Assembly: GCA_023388605.1 (NCBI GenBank)
Contig: JAEWFX010000064.1
Coordinates: forward strand, 1 to 37,591
Origin: Bacillota bacterium
GTDB lineage: Bacteria; Bacillota; Clostridia; Saccharofermentanales; DTU023
Length of the DNA stretch: 37,591 nt
Direction of reading: 5' to 3'
Positions 26,905 through 34,338 of this stretch are shown piece by piece. The notes beneath the pieces are model-generated. The model worked only from the letters and a program-made list of their open reading frames with translations. It searched no databases and was not told where the DNA came from. Numbering within the stretch: position 1 is the stretch's first letter; each line of letters opens with the position of its first letter. Position numbers and translations under genes: made by a program.

Positions 26905-27639
26905 CTAAGCCTCCACACCGACTCGTATCTGATCCAGAAGATTGATTTTGACTGGTTGGTTGGGCAAGATTTTGAGCAATTGAGAAGGATCTTGATCTTT
27001 CGGGAAATTGAAGGCCAAAAAACCTTGTTGTTCGATGGGATCTGATAGATTTTTGGGGATCTCATAAGCAGCGTGTTGCTTGACTATTTTCTGATAAAAA
27101 TCTGAGACCATCAACGAGCAACAACAACCACAGTATTTCTGGCGATAGATGCCATCTTCCATCGCCATTCTCTGACTTTCACGAAAACCTACTCGAAAAT
27201 CAATATAGAGAAACTCTAGACCAAAACGTTCAGCCATCGCCTCTCCTACCTCGCGCAAGAGATCGTGCTGCTGATAAGGGCTGATCAATAGAGTTGTGCT
27301 GATATAGTCATAATCCTGTAGGCTGGCATGTTCTGCAGTCTTGGCGAGACGTACATTGTAGCAACCAGCACAGCGTACTTCTGGAGCATCCTTGAGTTGA
27401 TACCAAGTCTGCGGATCACAATCAGCTAAGGCGAGCAACGGTAGTCCTCGTAACTCTGCCAGTTTTACTGCACCCTCCAAACGACGATACCACTCTTTGA
27501 GCGGATGAATATTGGGATTGTAGTAAAACAGCGTGACATCGTAGTCCTCGATGACCTCCTTGATCGGATACTCAGCACAGGGACCACAACACACGTGCAA
27601 TAATAATTTAGGTTTTTGTTTAGTCTGAACTTCCTGCAT
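26905..27639 (-). CDS. queH: Epoxyqueuosine reductase QueH
   Basis: This 244-residue protein has the QueH signature: LLHVCCGPC near the N-terminus (Cys17, Cys18, Cys21), VRCAGCYNVRL near residues 87-97, and a Cys-rich YCGCCCSLM near residues 168-176. QueH (former DUF208) performs the last step of queuosine formation in tRNA using Fe-S and iron centres, and is a cobalamin-independent alternative to QueG. Its ATG lies inside the 3' end of ruvB (20-base overlap), and rqcH follows directly. A short C-terminal tail after about residue 185 carries no known motif. Confidence 0.93.
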   Translation of the reverse strand: MQEVQTKQKPKLLLHVCCGPCAEYPIKEVIEDYDVTLFYYNPNIHPLKEWYRRLEGAVKLAELRGLPLLALADCDPQTWYQLKDAPEVRCAGCYNVRLAKTAEHASLQDYDYISTTLLISPYQQHDLLREVGEAMAERFGLEFLYIDFRVGFRESQRMAMEDGIYRQKYCGCCCSLMVSDFYQKIVKQHAAYEIPKNLSDPIEQQGFLAFNFPKDQDPSQLLKILPNQPVKINLLDQIRVGVEA

Positions 27640-28735
27640 CTTCCATCACACTGCCCAGAGTTTGTTGTTCTCTGAGCTGATCAACATTCTTCGCCGTCGT
27701 AGCTGGCGGTGTCAAATTAAAGTATTTATAAGCTTGTTGAGTAGCTATTCTACCCCTAGGAGTTTTGGCGATCAAGCCTAGTTGCATCAAGTAAGGCTCA
27801 TAGACATCTTCGATGGTGGCAGCGTCTTCGCCTGAAGCAGCCGACAAGGTGTCGAGACCCACAGGTCCGCCGTTAAACATCGAGATAATTATCTGCAAGA
27901 TGTCACGATCTGTTTTATCCAGACCCTGCTCGTCAATCTCCAGTGCTTTCAGACCTAGATTGCAAACTTCGAGATCTATTACACCCTTGCCCTTGATCTG
28001 AGCGAAATCACGCATGCGACGCAACAGACGGATGGCGATACGCGGTGTGCCTCTACAGCGACCAGATAGAGTCTGCAAGCCACTGTCATCGATCTCAATA
28101 TTCAACTTGCGCGCATTGAGTGAGATGATCTCAGCTATTTCAGCTGGGCTATATAATTCTAAGCGATTGATCATACCGAAGCGATCTCGTAGAGGGGTAC
28201 TCAACAAACCTACTCGCGTAGTAGCGCCGATCAAGGTAAAAGGCGGCAAATCGAGACGGATGGAGCGCGCACTAGGGCCCTTGCCAATCATGATATCCAG
28301 AGCATAATCCTCCATCGCTGGATAGAGAATTTCCTCCACCGAGCGATTGAGGCGATGTATCTCGTCTATGAAGAGGACATCTCCCGGCTGCAGATTGGTC
28401 AGTATCGCTGCCAAGTCTCCCTGTTTTTCGATGGCAGGTCCCGTTGTCACCCGGATCTGAGCATGCATCTCATGAGCGATGATACCGGCGAGAGTTGTCT
28501 TGCCTAGACCGGGCGGTCCATAGAGCAAGACATGATCGAGAGCTTCGCCACGTTGTTTGGCAGCAGCGATAAATACCTGCAAATTCTGTTTGACACGTGT
28601 TTGGCCGCGATACTCATCCCAAGTGGTCGGTCGCAATGAGTTCTCGTCATTGTCTTCATCTCGCAATTCACGATCGACTACTCTAGGTTCGACCATCTCT
28701 TCGTCGAACATGCTGTAAAAACCATTATCTGTCAT
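27620..28735 (-). CDS. ruvB: Holliday junction branch-migration ATPase RuvB
   Basis: This 371-residue AAA+ protein has Walker A YGPPGLGKTTLA (near residue 69), Walker B DVLFIDEIHRL, sensor 1 TLIGATTR and the arginine-finger region STPLRDRFG, then a C-terminal winged-helix domain (GPVGLDTLSAASGED). It is about 30 residues longer than usual, at both ends. RuvB hexamers drive branch migration with RuvA. AGGTAGGG lies just before the ATG. The order ruvC-ruvA-ruvB is intact. Confidence 0.97.
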   Translation of the reverse strand: MTDNGFYSMFDEEMVEPRVVDRELRDEDNDENSLRPTTWDEYRGQTRVKQNLQVFIAAAKQRGEALDHVLLYGPPGLGKTTLAGIIAHEMHAQIRVTTGPAIEKQGDLAAILTNLQPGDVLFIDEIHRLNRSVEEILYPAMEDYALDIMIGKGPSARSIRLDLPPFTLIGATTRVGLLSTPLRDRFGMINRLELYSPAEIAEIISLNARKLNIEIDDSGLQTLSGRCRGTPRIAIRLLRRMRDFAQIKGKGVIDLEVCNLGLKALEIDEQGLDKTDRDILQIIISMFNGGPVGLDTLSAASGEDAATIEDVYEPYLMQLGLIAKTPRGRIATQQAYKYFNLTPPATTAKNVDQLREQQTLGSVMEDAGSSD

Positions 28736-28754
28736 AATCCCTACCTGACCATAT

Positions 28755-29378
28755 CTAGCGAGCTAAATTTCTCAAAGAATTTTTGATGATCAACTCCAGC
28801 TGTAATGTCTCACCTGTCTCTGTCAAATCAGCGACCGCACGATTCACAGCCGACTCAGCCTCAGCCCTACCGTAACCCAAGACAAGCAAAGCTGCCAAAC
28901 TCTCTTCGATCACACCACCAGTTTTTTCTTCTACAAAGACTGTGCCGCCGACTGCTGGTCTCGATGTACTGAGATCAGCACCTTTAAGCTTATCCTTTAA
29001 TTCTAAGACCATACGTTCAGCACTCTTTTTGCCGACATGCTTGATGCTAGTCAAACATTTGAGATCGTTGTTCAAGACTGCCAATGCAAAACGGTCTGGT
29101 GACAACGTACCTGTCACACTCAGAGCAACCTTAGGTCCAATACCTGATACTGTCAACAGCAGCTCAAATAGAGAGCGTTGTTCTAGATCAGCAAAACCAT
29201 ACAATTGCATCACATTTTCACGCAGATGCAGATAGATCCAAACTTTAGCTTCCTCGTCGCGGGGTAATTGTCTGAGCGTATTGGCATCACAGAAAATTTC
29301 ATAACCGATACCACTTTGCTCCAAGGTGATCCGATCACTGAGCGTTCTTGTTATCTGACCTTTGATATATGAAAACAT
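28755..29378 (-). CDS. ruvA: Holliday junction DNA helicase subunit RuvA
   Basis: This 207-residue protein has the N-terminal OB domain (MFSYIKGQITRT), the HhH region with LLTVSGIGPKVALSV and LTSIKHVGKKSAERMVLEL, and a C-terminal UBA-like domain (about 156-207) that contacts RuvB. Length and order are normal. AGGTAG precedes the ATG. It lies 19 bases before ruvB and 67 bases after ruvC. Confidence 0.96.
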   Translation of the reverse strand: MFSYIKGQITRTLSDRITLEQSGIGYEIFCDANTLRQLPRDEEAKVWIYLHLRENVMQLYGFADLEQRSLFELLLTVSGIGPKVALSVTGTLSPDRFALAVLNNDLKCLTSIKHVGKKSAERMVLELKDKLKGADLSTSRPAVGGTVFVEEKTGGVIEESLAALLVLGYGRAEAESAVNRAVADLTETGETLQLELIIKNSLRNLAR

Positions 29379-29445
29379 CTTCTACCTCATAAACTGATAC
29401 TGACACATCCTAACGAGCATACTAATGTGCATACTTTTAGGCCAC

Positions 29446-29949
29446 TCATTGATAACCACCGACCGATAGTGCCTGCGGATTGTTGCCGCTATGAGCATGG
29501 CAGACAGCTACAGCTAGAGCATCGGCGGCGTCATCAGGCTGCGGTATTCGCTTTAATTTCAATAAGATGCGCACCATCTCTTGCACTTGCTTTTTGTCAG
29601 CTTTGCCATAGCCAGTAACTGCGACCTTGACCTGCATCGGTGTATATTCAAACACTGGTATAAAATGCTCTGCACAAGTCACCACACTCACACCTCGAGC
29701 CTGAGCGGTACCGATGGCCGTGGTGGTATTACGACTGAAAAACAGCTCTTCTACCGCCATTACATCAGGATGATAACGCTCGATTAAACTGACGATGCCT
29801 CGCCGTATTGTCAGCAAACGGTTAGGAAAATATGACTTGGCATCCGTTTTGATAACACCAAAATCTAACGGTCGAAAATTACGACCGTCATATTCGATGA
29901 CTGCGAAACCGGTGATGGCATATCCTGGATCAATTCCTAGTACAATCAT
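29446..29949 (-). CDS. ruvC: Holliday junction resolvase RuvC
   Basis: The ATG at 29949 gives MIVLGIDPGYAITG, the standard RuvC start, and 167 residues; an in-frame TTG at 29973 would add eight residues not seen in the family. The catalytic acidic residues are Asp7, Glu67 (VEELFF) and Asp140/Asp143 (DDAADALAVA). RuvC cuts Holliday junctions after RuvAB migration. No clear Shine-Dalgarno precedes the ATG. It is the first gene of the long minus-strand unit and is divergent from yihY. Confidence 0.94.
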   Translation of the reverse strand: MIVLGIDPGYAITGFAVIEYDGRNFRPLDFGVIKTDAKSYFPNRLLTIRRGIVSLIERYHPDVMAVEELFFSRNTTTAIGTAQARGVSVVTCAEHFIPVFEYTPMQVKVAVTGYGKADKKQVQEMVRILLKLKRIPQPDDAADALAVAVCHAHSGNNPQALSVGGYQ

Positions 29950-30052
29950 TACGGTAAGTTTAACATTTATCAACTAATTTGGGATTAATTGGTAAAGTAA
30001 TAGTGTCGACATTGTCGGCCTCGCTGCGAAACCTACACAACGAGGAGAGAAA

Positions 30053-31135
30053 ATGGCTAAATTCATCAATAAAATACGAGGTCTGAGCTCGAGAGATTAT
30101 TTTTTGGGACCAAAGCGCTGGCGTGACAAGAAGGCTGGCGCCATCTGGCGTTTTACCACTGACTACATCCGCAGTTTCGGCCACTTCGATATCCTAGGAA
30201 AATCCGCTACCATCACCTACTACTTGATCTTCGCTATCATACCTTTGGTGATCTTATTATTGATGATCGGTGCACTGGTAGGTGAAGCCTTACTGATAGA
30301 CTCAGATGCCATCACTCATATCACCGAAATGGTGCCAAAACCCGTATACGATGTGGTGAAGCTGTACTTGCCCACGATAAACATCTCACCTTCGACTTCT
30401 TCGATGGTCGTAGCGGTGATAATTACTCTCTGGACAGCCAGTTTAGGTTTTGCGACGATATTCTCGCAGATCGTCTCCATCTATCCACAAAAAGCGAAAA
30501 AAATTGCCTTGCCAGGTAGAGTGGCAGGCATACTCTTCACCATCGTCTTCATGTTGTTGTTGTTATTGACAACGCTTTTGATGAGTTTTGGCAGCGTCTT
30601 ATTCTCCTTCATCAACAATTACTTCCGCATCGTCAATATCTCCGACGGCATCGTCAATTTAATGCTTTTCGGCATCGGTTGGTTGATGATACTCTTCACC
30701 TTCTGGTTGCTTTTCTTCGTCGCTTCCAAACGTTCTTCTATTAAGATAAAGTCTCTCCCCGGAGCGATTTTCTCTTCTGTGAGTTGGGTAGCTATCTCCT
30801 ATTTCTATTCAGCTTACATCTCTAGCAAGTCGAACATGACCTCGCTTTACGGCGGTCTTGTGAACATCATCATACTTCTGTTATGGCTGAACTTTTCTTG
30901 TCTACTGATGCTCTGTGGAGCACTGCTCAATTATCTTTTGACTTGGAATGAACTCAAAGTCGATCGCCTCGATCTCTTGGCGGATAATTTGTCACCTAAT
31001 AACGCTCTACATTATGCACCTCTCAAGCATCCTGAAAAACTCAGTCGAAATCGTCAAGCTCTGATTGTAGATCGTGAAACTTTGATCAAGCAGGCTAAAC
31101 ACGCTGACAACATCTTGCCGGAGGAAATATCATGA
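30053..31135 (+). CDS. YihY/BrkB family inner-membrane protein
   Basis: This 360-residue protein has about six membrane segments between residues 60 and 300 and the family patterns SATITYYLIFAIIPLVILLL near the first helix and NMTSLYGGLVNIIILLLWLN near the last. The family is widespread and was once misnamed RNase BN; its function is not firmly known. GAGGAG precedes the ATG. The stop overlaps the galM start (ATGA), so the two are cotranslated. The 103-base gap to ruvC must hold the divergent promoters, but I could not find convincing boxes. Confidence 0.88.
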   Translation: MAKFINKIRGLSSRDYFLGPKRWRDKKAGAIWRFTTDYIRSFGHFDILGKSATITYYLIFAIIPLVILLLMIGALVGEALLIDSDAITHITEMVPKPVYDVVKLYLPTINISPSTSSMVVAVIITLWTASLGFATIFSQIVSIYPQKAKKIALPGRVAGILFTIVFMLLLLLTTLLMSFGSVLFSFINNYFRIVNISDGIVNLMLFGIGWLMILFTFWLLFFVASKRSSIKIKSLPGAIFSSVSWVAISYFYSAYISSKSNMTSLYGGLVNIIILLLWLNFSCLLMLCGALLNYLLTWNELKVDRLDLLADNLSPNNALHYAPLKHPEKLSRNRQALIVDRETLIKQAKHADNILPEEIS

Positions 31136-32181
31136 ACAATCCCAAAATCACTAGCAGTGAAGAATATTTGAATTTAGCAGGACATGAATATCACGGTAAG
31201 GTCTGGCAACTGGAAACTAGCTTCTTTGCAGCCACCATCTCAGAATTAGGCGCTACACTGCGTGAACTATATCTCCCCGACCGCGATAATCGCCGCGAAG
31301 ACGTCTTAGTCGGTTATTCTGATCTCAATCAATATCTTCGTCAAGATTGTTACTTCGGCACCACCATCGGTCGCTGTGCCAATCGCATCGCCAACGCTGA
31401 ATTCGAACTTGATGGCACACTCTATAAACTCGATACGAACAATGGTCAAAACCACTTGCATGGCGGTGATAGTGGCTACAATAATAAACACTTTGACTCT
31501 GCGCTCAGCCCTGATGGTAATGCAATTGAATTTACCTTGTATGACAGAGCAACTAGTTATCCTGGCAATGTAAAGTTAAAGCTCATCTACAGTTGTCCCG
31601 ATGGGCAAAGTCTACACATCTCTTATCAGGCTGAATGCGACGATAAAACACTCATCAATTTGACCAATCACGCCTATTTCAACCTCAATCCCAGCAGTCA
31701 AAACGCCTCTGAACATAAGCTGCAAGTCAAGGCAAATAACTATCTCCCTGTGCATTCAACGCTCATACCTAACGGAGAAATTTGTCCAGTCAAGGACAGT
31801 TATTTTGATTTCCTAGAGTATCGCATCATCGCTGATCAACTAAATGCTGACGATGAACAGCAAAAGCTTGTCGGTGGTGGTTTCGACCATAATTTTGTAT
31901 TGCTCGATAACCGAGAGCCAGCAGCTCAACTATTCAGCCCACAGACTGGTCGCTCACTCGCTCTCTACACTGACTTGCCTGGCTTACAAGTGTATACCGC
32001 CAACTTCCCTCCTGCTGGCTTAGATAAACGCGGCCGTGAGTTCGCAGTGCACGACGCTGTCTGTTTAGAGCCACAATACTTCCCTAATGCAATCAATCAG
32101 AGTAACTTCACAGCACCGATATTCACTCCAGAACACTCTTATAATCACTTTATAAGCTATAAATTTTCGGTCTTGGACTAA
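31132..32181 (+). CDS. galM: Aldose 1-epimerase (galactose mutarotase)
   Basis: This 349-residue protein interconverts alpha and beta anomers of aldohexoses. Family residues are present: NHLHGG (about 107-112), LTNHAYFNL with the catalytic-type His, FDHNFVL with the sugar-binding Asp, and CLEPQYFPNA with the general-base Glu. GGAGG precedes the ATG. No other galactose gene is near, so the sugar context is unknown. A hairpin shared with the convergent gene follows at 32207-32232. Confidence 0.94.
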   Translation: MNNPKITSSEEYLNLAGHEYHGKVWQLETSFFAATISELGATLRELYLPDRDNRREDVLVGYSDLNQYLRQDCYFGTTIGRCANRIANAEFELDGTLYKLDTNNGQNHLHGGDSGYNNKHFDSALSPDGNAIEFTLYDRATSYPGNVKLKLIYSCPDGQSLHISYQAECDDKTLINLTNHAYFNLNPSSQNASEHKLQVKANNYLPVHSTLIPNGEICPVKDSYFDFLEYRIIADQLNADDEQQKLVGGGFDHNFVLLDNREPAAQLFSPQTGRSLALYTDLPGLQVYTANFPPAGLDKRGREFAVHDAVCLEPQYFPNAINQSNFTAPIFTPEHSYNHFISYKFSVLD

Positions 32182-32206
32182 TGACTAAAATATTTTTAAA
32201 AGCAAA

Positions 32207-32232
32207 AGACCCCGAAATCGAAATCGGGGTCT
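32207..32232 (-). terminator. Convergent terminator between galM and the Hfq-like gene
   Basis: AGACCCCGA pairs perfectly with TCGGGGTCT (9 bp) around an 8-base loop. On the minus strand the stem is followed by TTTTGCTTTT, so it is a good terminator for the Hfq-like gene. On the plus strand there is no T tract, so its effect on galM is less certain. Confidence 0.85.
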
Positions 32233-32276
32233 GATAAGCGAGGTCTAAATTAAAAGTAAAGGAATCATCGTCGATA

Positions 32277-32627
32277 CTATGAATAATATTTATTGCCAGT
32301 AGAATAATTTCCTCTATAACGATATGCTTCGTTAAAAATATAATTCACTTCGCGTTTGGGTCGAACACAGGCAATATTGCGCTTAAAAAATAAGCTTTGA
32401 CTGTTATTCTGTTCAAGTATGATGGTGCTCTCATCGAAGCCGATGATGATACCTGCAGCCTTCTCACCTGAGATCATATCTAAAAACATCGGCACACGAT
32501 CTTTGCGACAATGATTGAGAAAACTGCTCTGCATTTGATCTCTGCGATCTAATTCTTTTTCTGCCTTGAACCCTAGGTTATTGACTTCACTAAAACCGTT
32601 GCGTGATAATTCCGAACTTCTGTTCAT
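32277..32627 (-). CDS. Divergent Hfq-like Sm-fold RNA-binding protein
   Basis: I chose the ATG at 32627, because AGGAGG lies 4 bases upstream; an upstream in-frame ATG at 32666 has none. The product has 116 residues. Residues 32-94 align with Hfq: MQSSFLN (the Gln of the proximal RNA-binding face and FLN kept), RKDRVPMFLDMISGEKAAG (Sm1 strand pattern with G), IIGFDESTIIL (FD kept) and LFFKRNIACVRP (the YKHAI motif, with Lys82 kept and His replaced by Arg83). A charged N-terminal extension of about 31 residues and a Tyr/Asn-rich tail flank the core. Hfq is usually next to miaA or mutL; here it stands alone. It is probably an RNA chaperone with altered specificity. Confidence 0.75.
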   Translation of the reverse strand: MNRSSELSRNGFSEVNNLGFKAEKELDRRDQMQSSFLNHCRKDRVPMFLDMISGEKAAGIIIGFDESTIILEQNNSQSLFFKRNIACVRPKREVNYIFNEAYRYRGNYSTGNKYYS

Positions 32628-32639
32628 AACGCCTCCTAA

Positions 32640-32675
32640 TTCAACTATACTTACGTACGATGACATTTAGTTGAA
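32640..32675 (-). promoter_or_regulatory. Leader hairpin next to the Hfq-like ribosome binding site
   Basis: On the minus strand TTCAACTA (32675-32668) pairs perfectly with TAGTTGAA (32647-32640) across a 20-base loop. The stem ends two bases before the AGGAGG at 32637-32632. Such a position could modulate ribosome access. Hfq in E. coli represses its own translation, so autoregulation is a reasonable but untested idea. Confidence 0.5.
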
Positions 32676-32717
32676 GTAATGACCTCGCTATATCTTTTCA
32701 AGTTGCTACGTAACGTT

Positions 32718-32746
32718 ATTGTAACATAAATATAGCTAAATTGAAA
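32718..32746 (-). promoter_or_regulatory. Candidate promoter of the Hfq-like gene
   Basis: On the minus strand a TG-extended -10 box (TGTTACAAT, hexamer TACAAT at 32723-32718) is preceded after 17 bases by TTTCAA (32746-32741), a weak -35. The predicted leader to the ATG is about 84 bases and contains the hairpin at 32640-32675. Confidence 0.5.
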
Positions 32747-32799
32747 CACAACTAAGTCTATTGCTAATCGGCGTTATTCACGATGCAGAAAATTTGTTC

Positions 32800-34278
32800 C
32801 TAGCCCAGCGTATACATCCTTAATCGATCACGATCATGTATCCAAATCACCTTAGGACCATCAAAAGAGATCACCTCTTGCTCTCGCAATTCTTGGAGCT
32901 TGCGCGTCATAGTCTCACGGGTCAGACCAGCATAGCTGCCCATCTCTTCACGGTTGATCGGCAACTCTAGACGCAGACCATCTGGCGTAGTTTCGCCGTA
33001 ATCATTGGCTAATTGTAAGAGGAGAGCCGCCACCTTGATGGTTGCATTGCTAGAAGATAAGCGCTGGATCAAAGACTCAGCCCAACGGATGCGATCGTAG
33101 CATTTCTCGAGTATGCGTCTGAGGATCAACGGGCTAGTCAAAGCGTATAGATCGAAAACTTCCTTATTCATCGTGACGATGATGCATTCTTCTAAGGCTT
33201 GACCCACATAGAGATAATTGTGGTCTTTGAGCACGTTCAGACCACCGACAAAATCACCTGCATGATAGATGTAGAGGATCTGCTCACGCCCTTCAGGGGT
33301 ATTCTCGTAGATCTTGATAGAACCTGAACAGATAATAAAAAAGCGCTTGGCTTCATCACCTGTCGAAAATACTATCTCACCCTTATTATAGTGATAGATC
33401 TGGATACCGGACTCTAAACGCTTGAACTCTTTGTCTACCAAACCAGCTAAGAGAGGAATATCTCGCAAGTCGAAATCTATTTGATCTTTGGTCAATTTCT
33501 CAGGCATTTTACTACTCCTTTTCTTGTGCAAATATTTTCTAGCGAAACTCTCTAATTCCTTAGCACGTTCACGCTGCATAGGCGGTATGCCCTTGAGACG
33601 ATACTCCATACCCAACTCTGCGTACTTGTCCACACCCATAGTGTGATAGGGCAATATCTCTATAGTCTTGATCAATTCTTCGATAGGTTCGATAAAATCG
33701 ACCAATTGTCGCATCGATTCTTCGTTGTCAGTATAACCTGGGATCATCACGTGACGGATATATATTTCACCAGTGAAACCAAAACTCTTCAACGAAGTCA
33801 AAAATTTATAGTAACGGTCAAGTGAACCTTTGACTAAATCATAGAATTTATCTTTTTGAAAATGTTTGACATCGAGTAACAAGGTGTCGACAAGGGGCAA
33901 AATTTTGGCGTAATAACGCGGATCACCAAAGCCTGACGTATCGATACAGACATTGATCCCTTCACGGTTGAGAGCACGGATACAATTGTAGATGAATTCG
34001 CCCTGTAAAAGAGGTTCACCGCCCGAAAAAGTGACTCCACCCTCGTAACCGTAATAAGGCTTGTAGCGGACGGATAGTTTTCTGACTTCCTCTACCGTTA
34101 TCGTCTTGCCAGCACCATATAGATCTTGGCTATCTGGGTTATGACAATAGGCGCAGCGCAAGGGACAACCCTGTAAAAAAAAGATAGTACGAATACCAGG
34201 TCCGTCGACCAAACCCATGGTCTCTACCGAATGTAGACGACCCTCCATGGTGTAATCGATCTGCGGGATCTGTGCCAC
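32800..34278 (-). CDS. pflA: Fusion of PFL-activating enzyme (radical SAM) with a Crp/Fnr-family regulator
   Basis: This single 492-residue frame holds two complete proteins. Residues 1-253 are a full-length PflA: radical SAM cluster CPLRCAYC (Cys38, Cys42, Cys45), FSGGEPL (84-90) and the PflA ending. It makes the glycyl radical on PflB. Residues 258-492 are a full Crp/Fnr-type regulator: a cyclic-nucleotide-binding-like beta roll (KGEIVFSTGDEAKRFFIICS) and a winged HTH (NREEMGSYAGLTRETMTRKL). No N-terminal Cys cluster of the FNR oxygen sensor is present, so the signal is unknown. The linker is only a few residues (KRSSK), and its codons include a full Shine-Dalgarno and an ATG (Met258), so a separate 235-residue regulator may also be made. 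Such a fusion is not something I know from the family. It follows pflB by 60 bases. Confidence 0.9.
   Translation of the reverse strand: MAQIPQIDYTMEGRLHSVETMGLVDGPGIRTIFFLQGCPLRCAYCHNPDSQDLYGAGKTITVEEVRKLSVRYKPYYGYEGGVTFSGGEPLLQGEFIYNCIRALNREGINVCIDTSGFGDPRYYAKILPLVDTLLLDVKHFQKDKFYDLVKGSLDRYYKFLTSLKSFGFTGEIYIRHVMIPGYTDNEESMRQLVDFIEPIEELIKTIEILPYHTMGVDKYAELGMEYRLKGIPPMQRERAKELESFARKYLHKKRSSKMPEKLTKDQIDFDLRDIPLLAGLVDKEFKRLESGIQIYHYNKGEIVFSTGDEAKRFFIICSGSIKIYENTPEGREQILYIYHAGDFVGGLNVLKDHNYLYVGQALEECIIVTMNKEVFDLYALTSPLILRRILEKCYDRIRWAESLIQRLSSSNATIKVAALLLQLANDYGETTPDGLRLELPINREEMGSYAGLTRETMTRKLQELREQEVISFDGPKVIWIHDRDRLRMYTLG
33505..33522 (-). promoter_or_regulatory. Internal ribosome binding site and start codon inside the pflA-crp fusion
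   Basis: On the minus strand AAAAGGAG (33522-33515), a 7-base spacer and ATG (33507-33505) are in frame with the regulator half. The site is as good as those of true gene starts nearby. In the frame one base back it reads GAG TAG TAA, so one extra A in the A-run would end pflA there. Confidence 0.7.
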
Positions 34279-34289
34279 ACTACCTCCTA

Positions 34290-34326
34290 AATAAAAATAT
34301 AGCTGGGCGAAAACTCACCCAGCTAT
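34290..34326 (-). terminator. Hairpin terminator or attenuator between pflB and pflA
   Basis: On the minus strand ATAGCTGGG pairs with CCCAGCTAT (9 bp, 10-base loop) followed by ATTTTTATT. It lies between the pflB stop and the pflA ATG. It should end most pflB transcripts and let some read through, giving much more PflB than activase. Confidence 0.8.
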
Positions 34327-34338
34327 CTATTCTAGCGA

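Noticed and set aside
29950..29973. TTG start adding eight residues to RuvC
   Set aside because: The family begins at the ATG giving MIVLGIDPG; the extra residues have no family match and no ribosome binding site.
29974..30052. Divergent promoters between ruvC and yihY
   Set aside because: They must exist, but no pair of boxes with acceptable spacing stood out, so I did not assign positions.
32800..33507. Oxygen-sensing FNR
   Set aside because: The regulator half has no N-terminal Cys cluster for a 4Fe-4S centre; I call it Crp/Fnr-family only.
34301..34320. GGGCGAAAA on the plus strand, resembling part of the comEC/pseudopilin motif
   Set aside because: It is part of the pflB-pflA hairpin, lacks the other units, and does not precede a gene start in the right orientation.
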